Assembly (NCBI GenBank): GCA_945872825.1
Contig: CAMCBD010000010.1
Coordinates: 1 to 48,236 of the forward strand
Origin: Nitrosomonas ureae
GTDB taxonomy: Bacteria > Pseudomonadota > Gammaproteobacteria > Burkholderiales > Nitrosomonadaceae
DNA: 48,236 nucleotides
Reading direction: 5' to 3'
This document shows positions 1 through 7,654 of the stretch, one piece after another. Position 1 is the first letter of the stretch, and the number at the start of each line of letters is the position of its first letter. The notes beneath the pieces were generated by a model. It was not told where the DNA came from. It saw only the letters and a program-made list of their open reading frames with translations, and searched no databases. Both the position numbers and the translations under genes were made by a program.

Positions 1-236
1 TTTGGTGTTCCGTCATTACGGTAGCGGCTTGGCCAGATGGCTTGCGGGGTGGTTCCAAGGTGTTCTGCAATCAGCCGCTCATACTTTGGGTATGGCATGT
101 TGAGTGCATTGTTAAGTGTTGTGTGGAAGTACCCGAGATCCCTGGCCAACTTGCTCAGAGTGGTTCCGGTCTTGCGCACTGCGGCGATTATGTCGGCGCG
201 ATGCCAGTCTTTTTTCGAGGCTGGTTTTTTTGGCAT
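1..236 (-). CDS. ner: Ner-like winged-helix DNA-binding regulator (partial)
   Basis: In Mu, Ner is a small repressor of early transcription, acting between the repressor and the ner-A-B promoters. The visible 78 residues match the Ner/Nlp pattern: a DWHRADIIAAVRK stretch near residue 10, a helix-turn-helix around TLSKLARDLGYFHTTLNNAL, and the typical ending AIWPSRYRNDG. The start at 236 puts nine residues before DWHRAD, as in Mu Ner. An in-frame ATG at 263 would add nine residues, and neither has a convincing ribosome binding site. The gene runs off the left edge of the window, probably only a few codons before its stop. It diverges from the repressor-like gene, and operators between them should control both. 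Confidence 0.8.
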   Translation of the reverse strand, partial: MPKKPASKKDWHRADIIAAVRKTGTTLSKLARDLGYFHTTLNNALNMPYPKYERLIAEHLGTTPQAIWPSRYRNDGTP

Positions 237-266
237 GTTTAACGTGTTAAGTAATTTTGACATAGA

Positions 267-416
267 GACATCTTACTTCTATCTCAATTGAGATGTCAAG
301 CATCTCAATTAAACAATTAAATATATTTAATTGTTTTTGCTTAATAGATTGTTTCTTTTGTTTTATATATAAGATGGATGACTAATTAAGTGAGATGACT
401 GTCGTCTCACTTAATT
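267..416. promoter_or_regulatory. Divergent phage operator region with stacked palindromes
   Basis: The AT-rich gap between the Ner-like gene and the repressor-like gene holds several inverted repeats. ATCTCAATTGAGAT lies at 281-294. A 10-bp perfect inverted repeat (AATTGAGATG / CATCTCAATT, 5-bp spacer) lies at 286-310. A perfect 26-bp palindrome centred on TATA lies at 311-336. A 12-bp perfect inverted repeat (AATTAAGTGAGA / TCTCACTTAATT, 9-bp spacer) lies at 384-416. The shared core TCTCA(A/C)TTAA or its complement recurs in three of them, as expected for sites bound by one dimeric regulator. By analogy with Mu these are likely repressor and Ner operators overlapping the early and repressor promoters. 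Confidence 0.65.
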
Positions 417-432
417 GCAAATAAGGTGGATG

Positions 433-894
433 ATGGGAATTAGGGATAAATTATTGCTTGTGATTGGCGATTGCTCTATTAACCAATGGGCCAGGGATCG
501 AGAATTGCCGCCACAAACCGTTCACGGATGGATAGACAAAGACAGAGTGCCAAGAAAAGGCGGCATGGAAACGCTTGTCAAAGCAACAGGGATACCAGAG
601 AAATGGTGGTTATACGGAGAAGGCCCGCCGCCCACTACCTCAAAACCTTATCCGCTCAGCAAAGCCACTGTTTTAAAGCTCAAAAGCCCAGAACCAGTCT
701 GTATGTTTGACACGCTTGATGCCGACCTGTTTATTTATGTGACTATTGCCGTTCAAAAAATGCTTGAAAAAACAGGGAAACAACTTGATACAGACAAACG
801 TAATGATCTGATTCAATTGATTTACGAATATTGCAAGCTGAAGGGAGAGTGCGACGATGAGATTATTAGCAAGTTTTTGAAACTCGCTGGTTGA
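433..894 (+). CDS. Phage repressor-like HTH protein
   Basis: This is a protein of 153 residues with an N-terminal DNA-binding region (about residues 10-60: SINQWARDRELPPQTVHGW, followed by a GIPEKWWLYGEGPPP segment typical of CI-type phage repressors). A helical C-terminal half has no recognisable S24 peptidase Ser/Lys dyad. The ATG at 433 is preferred because AAGG at 423-426 lies six bases upstream; an ATG at 430 is also possible, and a longer reading from TTG at 415 runs through the operator arm. It is transcribed away from the Ner-like gene and toward the phage end, the position of the Mu c repressor. It is therefore the likely lysogeny regulator, but sequence similarity alone is too weak to prove it. 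Confidence 0.65.
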   Translation: MGIRDKLLLVIGDCSINQWARDRELPPQTVHGWIDKDRVPRKGGMETLVKATGIPEKWWLYGEGPPPTTSKPYPLSKATVLKLKSPEPVCMFDTLDADLFIYVTIAVQKMLEKTGKQLDTDKRNDLIQLIYEYCKLKGECDDEIISKFLKLAG

Positions 895-897
895 ATA

Positions 898-1070
898 TGT
901 CCTAAAAACTTTCTATTCCAGTACCAAATAAAGCGCAAAATTTGATATTTTCGTCCTATTTTTTGATATTTTGTACCAAATTAGTTTTTGGCTGAAATTT
1001 CTGTTGATTCATTAATCCATGCGCCTTTCGCGCTTTTTTTCTTTCTCTTTATCTAGTACCAAATAGGACA
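898..1070. repeat. Prophage end with transposase-binding-type repeats
   Basis: Three copies of GTACCAAAT occur at 921-929, 973-981 and 1056-1064. TTTGATATTTT is repeated at 941-951 and 962-972. TGTCCTA at 898-904 is mirrored by TAGGACA at 1064-1070. No open reading frame covers the stretch. Multiple copies of a short site near the terminus are the hallmark of Mu-type ends, where the transposase binds several sub-sites. The outermost copy lies 6 bp inside the end. The adjacent host bases 1071-1075 are CCCCC and would be the 5-bp target duplication if the other junction shows the same. Confidence 0.6.
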
Positions 1071-2498
1071 CCCCCTCACAAAGGCTTCGCGGGTACGCAC
1101 CTCCAGCGCGGCGCGGTAGGCGGTAACCGCTTCACCCAGCAATCGTGCGCGCTCGGCACCTTCCACAGCTATGGCTTGATCACCCAGGGCATTCGCCAAA
1201 TTATTTTGTGTTGTAGCCCAACCCTGCGGCAAGGCTTCGCGGATATACACTTCCAATGCGGCACGGTAGGCAACAATGGCTTGCTGCTGATACCTGGCGA
1301 TGTCATCGCCTGTAGAAACACTAGCCAGATCATTGAAAGCCATGCCGAGTTTAAGATTCAGATCAGCCCAGGCTTGCGGCTGGCCGGTGCGAGAAAGGAT
1401 ATCCGGATTTAAAGCGTGTTCAAAAGCACTGACCGCTTGCGCATAGCGCTTGTCCGCGTATAGGGATTGCCCCTGAAGGCTGCGTGCTTCGCGTTCTTGC
1501 GTTTTGGCGGCGGTAGCTTCGTTAGCCGCGCGGGCGGCCAGTTCTTCGGCGGCGATGCGTCTTTCATGCGCCTTATCGGCGGCATGCCCCGCATTCACCG
1601 CAGCCGCAGCAAAGTTCTGCTCGGCAAAATCGGCCAATGCGCGATCCATGAAACTTGCACCGGGATTAGATCGCACTGCGGCCACAAACAAACGAATGGC
1701 CGATTCCAGTTCTGCTACCGGAATTCCGGCTTGTTCGGCGGTCTTGGCCATTACGCGGTTGAAAATTTCCGTATCGGTAAGTTGCTGCGCGCTCTGCTGC
1801 GATTTCAATTGCATGTTGTTATCCGCCATCACGCTGATGAGCTGGCGCAATTGTTCATCAGTTTGACGATTCTGTTCAATGACATGATCAGTTTTTTGAT
1901 CGATCCCGCTACCCTGTTGGCCGATCCAAAGTATACCGCCGCCCAAAAGCACTGCGGCTGCAATCAGCCCGTATTTCAAACCGGAATTGAAACGGCGCAA
2001 TTGTTTTTTGAGTTGCTCAATCAATATTTGCAGGGCGAGGATGCGGCGTTCCAGTTCTTCACGCGATGTCACCAGCGTGTATTCGTGATCCGTGGCCAAT
2101 AACCGGTTACGGTGTGCCTGCTGCAGGGCGCGCCGTTCATCGTCTTCCGGTTCATGGTCGTCGTATGGGAATCCTTCTCCGCAAACGAACACATAGACCG
2201 GTTTGCCGAGTTCGCGCGCGATGTCGAATTCCATTTGCGTAAAACTGCGGCGCGGCGCATCAGCTTCCCGTTGTAGCGGTTCAGCACCATAAACGTCGCC
2301 CGCCACATGAATCACGGCGTGGCACGAGGCTATTTGATTACGCAGCTTTTCATGCACCAGACCCGCATCCGGCGGAAAATTGGTTTGTTCGACAGGCGCG
2401 TATTTCAGGGTCAGCAATGCTTCTTTGATCAATTGCCGGCACGTACCCAAGTCACTGCTGGTGGCGCTGATAAAGATTTCGGGACGGGAAGTTGTCAT
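1053..2498 (-). CDS. DUF4062-TPR membrane protein, C-terminus cut off by prophage
   Basis: Residues 1-110 form a DUF4062-type domain (EIFISATSSDLGTCRQLIKEAL at the start, then IHVAGDVYG and a KPVYVFV strand). A helical linker and one membrane segment follow at about 176-193, then a coiled, alanine-rich region and tetratricopeptide-like repeats (YAQAVSAFEHALN, YQQQAIVAYRAALEVY, GEAVTAYRAALEV). The two last repeats share near-identical YRAALEV(Y/R)(I/T)REA units. Host coding ends at 1071. The final codons (CPIWY, then stop at 1053-1055) come from the prophage end, so the remaining repeats were separated by insertion. It lies downstream of the kinase cluster in the same orientation with a 175-bp gap. 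Its function is unknown; DUF4062 proteins often occur in conflict or signalling contexts. Confidence 0.75.
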   Translation of the reverse strand: MTTSRPEIFISATSSDLGTCRQLIKEALLTLKYAPVEQTNFPPDAGLVHEKLRNQIASCHAVIHVAGDVYGAEPLQREADAPRRSFTQMEFDIARELGKPVYVFVCGEGFPYDDHEPEDDERRALQQAHRNRLLATDHEYTLVTSREELERRILALQILIEQLKKQLRRFNSGLKYGLIAAAVLLGGGILWIGQQGSGIDQKTDHVIEQNRQTDEQLRQLISVMADNNMQLKSQQSAQQLTDTEIFNRVMAKTAEQAGIPVAELESAIRLFVAAVRSNPGASFMDRALADFAEQNFAAAAVNAGHAADKAHERRIAAEELAARAANEATAAKTQEREARSLQGQSLYADKRYAQAVSAFEHALNPDILSRTGQPQAWADLNLKLGMAFNDLASVSTGDDIARYQQQAIVAYRAALEVYIREALPQGWATTQNNLANALGDQAIAVEGAERARLLGEAVTAYRAALEVRTREAFVRGCPIWY

Positions 2499-2591
2499 GG
2501 TGGTTGTATGCCGGTTAACACTCAGGTGCTTCTGAATAATTCACATTGGTCATTCCGGATGCCAAGAGAGCTCTTCTGGAATCAATATGAT

Positions 2592-2618
2592 AGATTTCTC
2601 GCTCTGCTCGAAATGACA
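2592..2618. repeat. Dispersed hairpin repeat
   Basis: The run AGATTTCTCGCTCTGCTCG followed by AAATGACA folds into a small hairpin (TTTCTCGC against GCTCGAAA). It closely resembles a short repeat that I recall scattered in intergenic regions of many bacterial genomes. It lies between the lipoprotein gene and the DUF4062 gene. A second imperfect hairpin, 2638-2672 (GGATGA / TCATCC arms), directly follows the lipoprotein stop and may terminate its transcript. Confidence 0.45.
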
Positions 2619-2673
2619 GTTATTAAGAACCGATGCCGGATGAGCAGGTGTCCGGCACCGGTGTTCATCCAAA

Positions 2674-3252
2674 TCAAATCTTGACTGTGCTCAAGTCGCT
2701 TCTGCTTCTGGCCAGCAGTATCACATAACCATCTTTGAGCGTGTCATCCTGCGCTATGCTGACGCCGGTGCTGAGGATATCCTGCACGACCAGCGATGGT
2801 GTATTGGGTGGAAAAAGAACTTGAACCAATCCATTGTTTTTTTCCGATTCTTGTTTTGCGATGGTTAATTGCTGTTTAACCATGGGGGAGAGGCGATTAT
2901 TGACGATCATCTTGTCGCTGGATAGCGCCATTTTCTGCACGTCAATCTGTTGCTTTTGCTCGCCATTCTCGACGACCTCGGAGACTTTGACCGCTTCCGG
3001 TTGTACGCCGGTCTGTTTTTTCCAAGTCTCAGACTGCTGATTGACCGATTGCGTGAATGGGTCGTTGGCGAATGCATAAGCTGCCGCCCCGCCTGCGAGT
3101 GCCCCCAGACCTGCGCCAATTGCCGCGCCTATGCCTGCGCCTGCTAGCGCGCCTAAGCTACTGCCCATCATGGCCTGCTGTTCTTTGGTCATATTAGCGC
3201 AGCCGCTTAGCATAAATGTCATCAGGGTGATGATCGTAATGAACTTCCGCAT
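2674..3252 (-). CDS. Glycine-zipper outer-membrane-type lipoprotein
   Basis: This is a protein of 192 residues. A hydrophobic signal peptide ends in the lipobox LSGC with Cys18 as the lipidation site. Residues about 31-62 form a Gly/Ala-rich glycine-zipper stretch (GSSLGALAGAGIGAAIGAG and on), which in such lipoproteins usually inserts into or packs against membrane. The C-terminal 110 residues are polar with no family that I recognise. The gene starts 29 bases downstream of the kinase stop and has the same orientation, so it is probably in the same operon as the kinase and phosphatase. It could be an envelope sensor or kinase target, but this is inference from position only. Confidence 0.7.
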   Translation of the reverse strand: MRKFITIITLMTFMLSGCANMTKEQQAMMGSSLGALAGAGIGAAIGAGLGALAGGAAAYAFANDPFTQSVNQQSETWKKQTGVQPEAVKVSEVVENGEQKQQIDVQKMALSSDKMIVNNRLSPMVKQQLTIAKQESEKNNGLVQVLFPPNTPSLVVQDILSTGVSIAQDDTLKDGYVILLARSRSDLSTVKI

Positions 3253-3281
3253 TATTCTCTCCTTGTTGGTTGATTATTAAT

Positions 3282-4625
3282 TTATTTTTTGTTGAAAAAA
3301 TCCTTTGCCCAGTCGTCGATATTAGGATCTTCTTCAGTTGCCGGTGCTTTATTTCGACTGGGTTCTTTTTGATCGCCGGATGGTTTTGGCGGTGCTTGTT
3401 TTGTTTTGTCGGCCGTTCGGACTGATTCCTTATTTTTGGTTTCTGGTTTTTTTACTTGGATAGGCACTTCCAGTTCAAAAGGTCCTAGCGCAGCAGGTTT
3501 TTCTACCGGGAACTCAATCTGCGGAAGTCTGGTTTCTTTTTGCATGGGTTGTGCAGGCACCCTGACAGCAACCGGCTGGCTACTGGCTTCCAGAAGTTGA
3601 TTGGCCGGTTGCGTTTCTGCTGGCGGCAGATTAACCATTTGTGGTGCTAGAGCCGGAGCTGATGCCACAGGTGCAACTTGTGATGGTTCTGCCCTATCCA
3701 TTTGCCAGAAGACATAGCTTCCTGCAGGAACCAGAAGCGCAGCAGCGATCATCACGACCGGATAATTCCTTGCGAACAGCATGAAAAAATTTTCTCCGGT
3801 TGGTTCCGGATCTTTTTCGGTCAGCGCTACGTTGCGCAAAGCCTGACCGAACTCCCGCGCGCGGGAGAAACGTTTTTCGGGATCTTTTTCCAATGCCTTT
3901 AACACGATTTTTTCCAGCCTGGCCGGGATTTCCTGATTAAATTGGCGCGGCGATGTTGGTTTTTCCTTGATTTGCGCGTTCATTAACTCGAATTCGGTAT
4001 CACCTTTGAACAGCGCGCGCCCTGTCAGCATTTCATACAAGACTGCGCTCAGAGAATAAATATCCGAGCGCGCATCGCCTTCTTTTCCCTGAATCTGTTC
4101 AGGCGGCGTGTATTCCACTGTTCCAATAAAATTCCCGGTTTTGGTCAGGCGCGCTTTTCCCAAAATTCTGGCAATGCCAAAATCCATGATTTTAATGTTG
4201 TCCTGTTCATTCACCATCATGTTGCTGGGTTTTAAGTCGCGATGGACAACTTTTAATTGATGCGCGTATTCCAGGCCTTCCAAAGCTGCAACCGCATAAT
4301 TCAAGGCTTCGCGCCAGGGGAGTGCGCCACGTTTCTTTATGATGCTTTCCAGTGTTTCCCCTCTGACAAATTCCAGCGCCATATAATACTGATTCTGAGT
4401 CTGGCCGAAATTATAAAGGGTTGTAATATTGGAATGATTCAACCGGCCCGTGGCTACGGCTTCCGATTTGAAACGGTCTACAATTTCCTGACGGTTAATC
4501 AGTTCCGGGCGCATTAGTTTAATGGCGACTTCGCGCTCCAGCATGGTGTCGATCCCTTTGTAAACCTCGCCCATGCCGCCTTCGCCAATTTTTTCGAGGA
4601 TTTTGTAATTATTAATTTGATCCAT
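3282..4625 (-). CDS. Membrane-anchored Ser/Thr protein kinase (PknB-like)
   Basis: The Hanks-type kinase domain spans residues about 7-265. It has a Gly-rich loop GEGGMGEVYKG (14-24), the ATP-anchoring Lys36 in VAIK, catalytic HRDLKPSN (Asp130), DFG (148-150) and a PPEQ segment in the activation region. All catalytic residues are intact. A single membrane helix (about 288-307) follows, then a Pro/Lys-rich low-complexity tail with a basic/acidic end. The topology implies a cytoplasmic kinase with a roughly 140-residue periplasmic tail that has no PASTA repeats. The gene is 28 bases downstream of the PP2C phosphatase gene, an arrangement typical of kinase/phosphatase pairs, and follows an FHA-domain gene that could read its phosphothreonines. 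Confidence 0.92.
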   Translation of the reverse strand: MDQINNYKILEKIGEGGMGEVYKGIDTMLEREVAIKLMRPELINRQEIVDRFKSEAVATGRLNHSNITTLYNFGQTQNQYYMALEFVRGETLESIIKKRGALPWREALNYAVAALEGLEYAHQLKVVHRDLKPSNMMVNEQDNIKIMDFGIARILGKARLTKTGNFIGTVEYTPPEQIQGKEGDARSDIYSLSAVLYEMLTGRALFKGDTEFELMNAQIKEKPTSPRQFNQEIPARLEKIVLKALEKDPEKRFSRAREFGQALRNVALTEKDPEPTGENFFMLFARNYPVVMIAAALLVPAGSYVFWQMDRAEPSQVAPVASAPALAPQMVNLPPAETQPANQLLEASSQPVAVRVPAQPMQKETRLPQIEFPVEKPAALGPFELEVPIQVKKPETKNKESVRTADKTKQAPPKPSGDQKEPSRNKAPATEEDPNIDDWAKDFFNKK

Positions 4626-4653
4626 GGTTGTATTTTTTAATAATTAAGAATTT

Positions 4654-5511
4654 TTACACCCGGGTAATGGGCATTTTTTTATTGTCTGCAGGCATTTCCA
4701 GGATTTTTACAATAATCACTGAAATGTTGTCATGCCCCCCTCTGTCATTTGCCAACCGCACTAACTCCTGACACGCTGATTGTGCCGGATAGGTGATTAC
4801 TTGATGAAGCATTTCCGTTTCATCCACCAGATCGTGCAAACCATCCGAACAGAGCAAAAAACAATCGCCGATTTGTAGTGATAATGGTGAATTTGAGGTA
4901 TCTACAAAGACTTCTTTCCGCGTGCCAACTGCGTGCGTAATGATATTTCTATCTGGGTGGTTTTTTGCTTGATTCAGATCAATCAACCCTTGCCGCAGCA
5001 TTTCTGCAACCAGGGTATGATCCTTTGTCAGTTGCTTTATCTCATTTTCCCGCACGAGATAAATCCGGCTATCTCCCGTATAGGCAAAATAAGCCGCCGA
5101 TTCATTGAGAGCCAGCGCAACCAGTGTTGTTCCCATGCCCTGATTTTCGGGAGAACGTTGCGCGTGTGCATAGATGGTGGAATTGGCGGCCTCAAAAACC
5201 CGACGCAAAGCTCGTTCAGGAGATTGTCGCTCTATCTGGATAAAAAAGTTGTGTTGAATTTCCTCTACTGCCAGGCGGCTGGCAATATCTCCCGCCTGAT
5301 GTCCACCCATGCCATCCGCCACGACAGCAATAAAGTCACGCTTGTCGGGGGAATGAAAAAGACCGATATAATCCTGGTTAACAGGTCTGCTGCGGCCTGT
5401 GTCAGTTAATGAGCCGGTTTCCAGTTGATAGGAAATCGGCTCAGGCTTGACTGCACCAAATCGGGGAAATTTTTTGAAAAAATTTCCCCAGATGCCGGGT
5501 AAATTCAGCAT
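4654..5511 (-). CDS. PP2C-family Ser/Thr protein phosphatase
   Basis: This 285-residue protein is a PPM/PP2C phosphatase with a short N-terminal extension of about 30 residues. The metal-binding motifs are all visible: RxxNQD near 42-47, VADGMGGHQAGD (Asp66, Gly67), TTLVALAL, YTGDSRIYL, LLCSDGLHDLV and the final GGHDNISVIIV. It should reverse the neighbouring kinase's phosphorylation in the cytoplasm. The ATG at 5511 lies three bases after the stop of the upstream FHA-protease frame, which implies transcription in one operon and probably translational coupling. No membrane segment is seen. Confidence 0.92.
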   Translation of the reverse strand: MLNLPGIWGNFFKKFPRFGAVKPEPISYQLETGSLTDTGRSRPVNQDYIGLFHSPDKRDFIAVVADGMGGHQAGDIASRLAVEEIQHNFFIQIERQSPERALRRVFEAANSTIYAHAQRSPENQGMGTTLVALALNESAAYFAYTGDSRIYLVRENEIKQLTKDHTLVAEMLRQGLIDLNQAKNHPDRNIITHAVGTRKEVFVDTSNSPLSLQIGDCFLLCSDGLHDLVDETEMLHQVITYPAQSACQELVRLANDRGGHDNISVIIVKILEMPADNKKMPITRV

Positions 5512-5514
5512 GGT

Positions 5515-7220
5515 TTATTCGATGGTTTTTTTAATGCCCATGATATCCAGAGCATGTTTGATTGGTACCGCAAAGGTGATCATGGTGCCTTGTTGTTGCT
5601 TCATGGAAGTAAATATTCCAATTACGCGCCCTTTGTCGTTAAACACCGGGCCTCCACTGTTACCCGGCCCGGTTGCATTAACGGTTAATTGATAGGCATC
5701 TCCCATTTCACTGACATATCCACTGATCGAATCCGAAGTTATATTAGCGGAGCTACTGAGTACTTTCCCGATAACCCCAGTAGTTATGGTAGGTTCAGGT
5801 ATAGTGCGTATTTCTCCTTTACGATTAAGAGGATCGAGTGAATCAACTTTCACATAAAGTTCTGGAGAAATTGCTGGATAGCCCATAACTGTGATTGACT
5901 CTCCTGAGGATATACGAGTATTTGCATCCATATTTGTATTGGCTGCAATGTTTGCGGAATATCTACCTTTATTAACGCAACATCTACCGTATCAGAAATA
6001 CGCGCCAAGCGAGCAGGAATTCTTAGTTTAGTTTTGGGAAAAGTGACCTCGAGAATATCGTGCCGGCCTTCTGCATTTTTTCCTTGAACAGGTTTCCCAC
6101 CCAGCATTTTGGCTTCAAAAGGCACCCAATTTACGAGTGTTCTAGCCAAAGGCTCATTTCCTTCTATCAATACATCCTTACATTTATTATTGCTGCACTG
6201 TCGTACTATGCCTGGCATTGGAAAGCTATCATATCGTGCATGCCAACTGGCTGCGACATGACGATTTGTCAAAATAGAACCATTGTCTTGAACAACAAAC
6301 CCGCTACCCACAGCACTTCCACCAACTGGATCACCCGAATCTAAATCCAGAAAAGGTTCGATGCTCTGACTATCGGCATTATAAATGTAGACAGGAAGCG
6401 TCTCTTTGGTAATGCAACGGTTCTTAGAATTACGCGGACAGTCTCTCAAATGATAAATCTGCTTACCCGTTTGAACATGAATCAACTTCCAACTGGTTTC
6501 AATAAGAACGGTAGATGGGCCATACAAACGGGATATGTCCGCAGCGGACATTGGCGCATTGGTCTTCATTTCTGCAAGTTGCTTAGCTTGAGTAGTTATA
6601 TTGGTTTCTAACTGCTCTTTTGCACCGAGTAATTCCTGTTTGCTTTCGTGACCTTGATATACAAAATAACCTACGACAAGCGCTATGATCGTAAATATTC
6701 CTGCGCTGATATTAATCATTTTGCGCCGGGTCGTTGTTTCAGTTTCATGAATCCGGCGTTCTAATGTTTCATGACCGATACCCTGTTTTTTAGGCTCAGC
6801 TGTTTTGGTACGCGTTTCTCCAGATTGTGTTTGACTTTCACGCGTTGATTTTGAATCCGAGAAACTTTCCGCCTCGCGGGTTTTCTTTGCTGCTGGTGGC
6901 GGATCTAGCTCAAAAATGAACTTAGGGCCGCCTTTGCCCAATTGCACAGTATCTCCGGCATTTAAGGTTACCGGCTCGGTTGTTACTTGTTTATCATTGA
7001 CAAAGGTGCCATTACTGCTGTTTAAATCGGTCAGTAAAAATGCTTCACCCTGAGGGGTTATTTTTAAATGATTCCGGCTGACCAGATCTTCTTTTTCAGG
7101 ATCATAACTCACCTGACAATTGGTGTTTCGTCCGAAAGTGATGGCATCAAACGGCAATTCAAAACTTTCAGGCTGATTGGCTTTTGTACCCGTCAGGTGC
7201 TTTATGATTATTTTTGGCAT
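5515..7220 (-). pseudogene. FHA-TM-trypsin-like protease gene, split by a 2-nt frameshift
   Basis: Residues about 20-100 are an FHA domain (FGRNTNCQVSYD, LVSRNHLKI, NSSNGTFVND) that should bind phosphothreonine. A Lys/Thr-rich linker and one membrane helix (about 170-187) follow. A trypsin-like domain places the protease on the other side of the membrane. The catalytic His is in LTNRHVAAS (321) and the Asp in TVDVALIKVD (413). The frame is then lost near 5928-5936. The rest of the domain, with the catalytic Ser in GPGNSGGPV, continues in another frame (MDANTRISSGESITVMGYP onward to 5515). The total length is a multiple of three only if two bases are removed, for example one AT of ATAT. The repaired product would be 567 residues. 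As read, the 456-residue product lacks the nucleophile. It heads the kinase/phosphatase operon. Confidence 0.8.
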
Positions 7221-7654
7221 TGCTTTTCCCTTGTTGACTAAGATCCGTGATCAGCTTCACAGTGCGAAGCGGCATGGCATTAAGGAGATACTGGACACGC
7301 TGGGTACATTGTGGTGCGGCAGGCTTACCACAAAGCAATCACAATTCTTTACCGTTCACTCTGAATTTGTCAAAGGGGGCGTGTGAAAGGGCTTAACTAA
7401 CCAGTATTTCCTTAATCCAATTACGGTCAATATCATAACCCATTATGTTCGCAGCAGTAAACTTGAAATCAGGCTGCTAGCTTTAGAAAAGCGTTTGATT
7501 TTATAATTTAAATAGGTTCTTTCACGGCTTGCTGAATGCTTCTGTGTTTCGCTATTTTTCTGGGGTTTTTGTGTTACATGCAGCAGCAAAGAATTTGCCA
7601 GTTTATGATCAACAAAAGAAATGATCGAATTCTTTTCTGCTTTTGTGTGTACCT
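7221..7654. other. Intergenic region, no convincing gene
   Basis: This should hold the promoter of the FHA-protease/phosphatase/kinase operon (minus strand). A 71-codon minus-strand frame from a TTG at 7658 overlaps the glycosylase stop but has no ribosome binding site or recognisable motif. A 27-codon minus-strand tail (ends at 7393, with the run NIMGYDIDRNWIKEILVS) looks coding-like but is preceded by stops TAA and TAG, so it may be the remnant of a lost gene. Nothing else is supportable. Confidence 0.4.
7351..7387. repeat. Degenerate dispersed intergenic repeat
   Basis: The run CCGTTCACTCTGAATTTGTC and the following AAAGG resemble a decayed copy of a widespread intergenic repeat family of the type TTCGACAGGCTCAG...GAACGG read on either strand. 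The similarity is from memory and imperfect, and no clean hairpin remains. Confidence 0.3.

Larger units (their letters stand above)
1..1070. mobile_element. Terminal segment of a Mu-like transposable prophage
   Basis: The segment carries a Ner-like regulator and a repressor-like gene transcribed divergently, the arrangement of the early control region of phage Mu. It then ends in a short non-coding stretch with repeated GTACCAAAT sites. The last phage base is placed at 1070: the minus-strand reading of the host gene runs cleanly up to 1071 and then enters unrelated sequence beginning TGTCC, which fits the TG...CA ends of Mu-type elements. The repressor points toward this end, as Mu c points toward attL, so this is probably the left (c) end and the rest of the prophage lies to the left of the window. 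The boundary is read from the sequence; the Mu-like assignment rests on Ner similarity and gene order. Confidence 0.75.

Noticed and set aside
898..1070. TGTCCTA / TAGGACA inverted pair as ends of a small independent insertion sequence
   Set aside because: The left arm lies just after the repressor-like stop and the right arm is the phage end itself. There is no target duplication, and the repeats inside fit transposase sub-sites of the phage terminus better.
1467..2102. Long plus-strand open frame opposite the DUF4062-TPR gene
   Set aside because: It is a shadow of the GC-rich alanine codons of the real minus-strand gene; it has no ribosome site and no recognisable domain.
5850..5931. Programmed frameshifting in the FHA-protease gene
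   Set aside because: No slippery heptamer, stop-codon context or downstream structure is evident at the shift, and a 2-nt indel in a short AT repeat explains it more simply.
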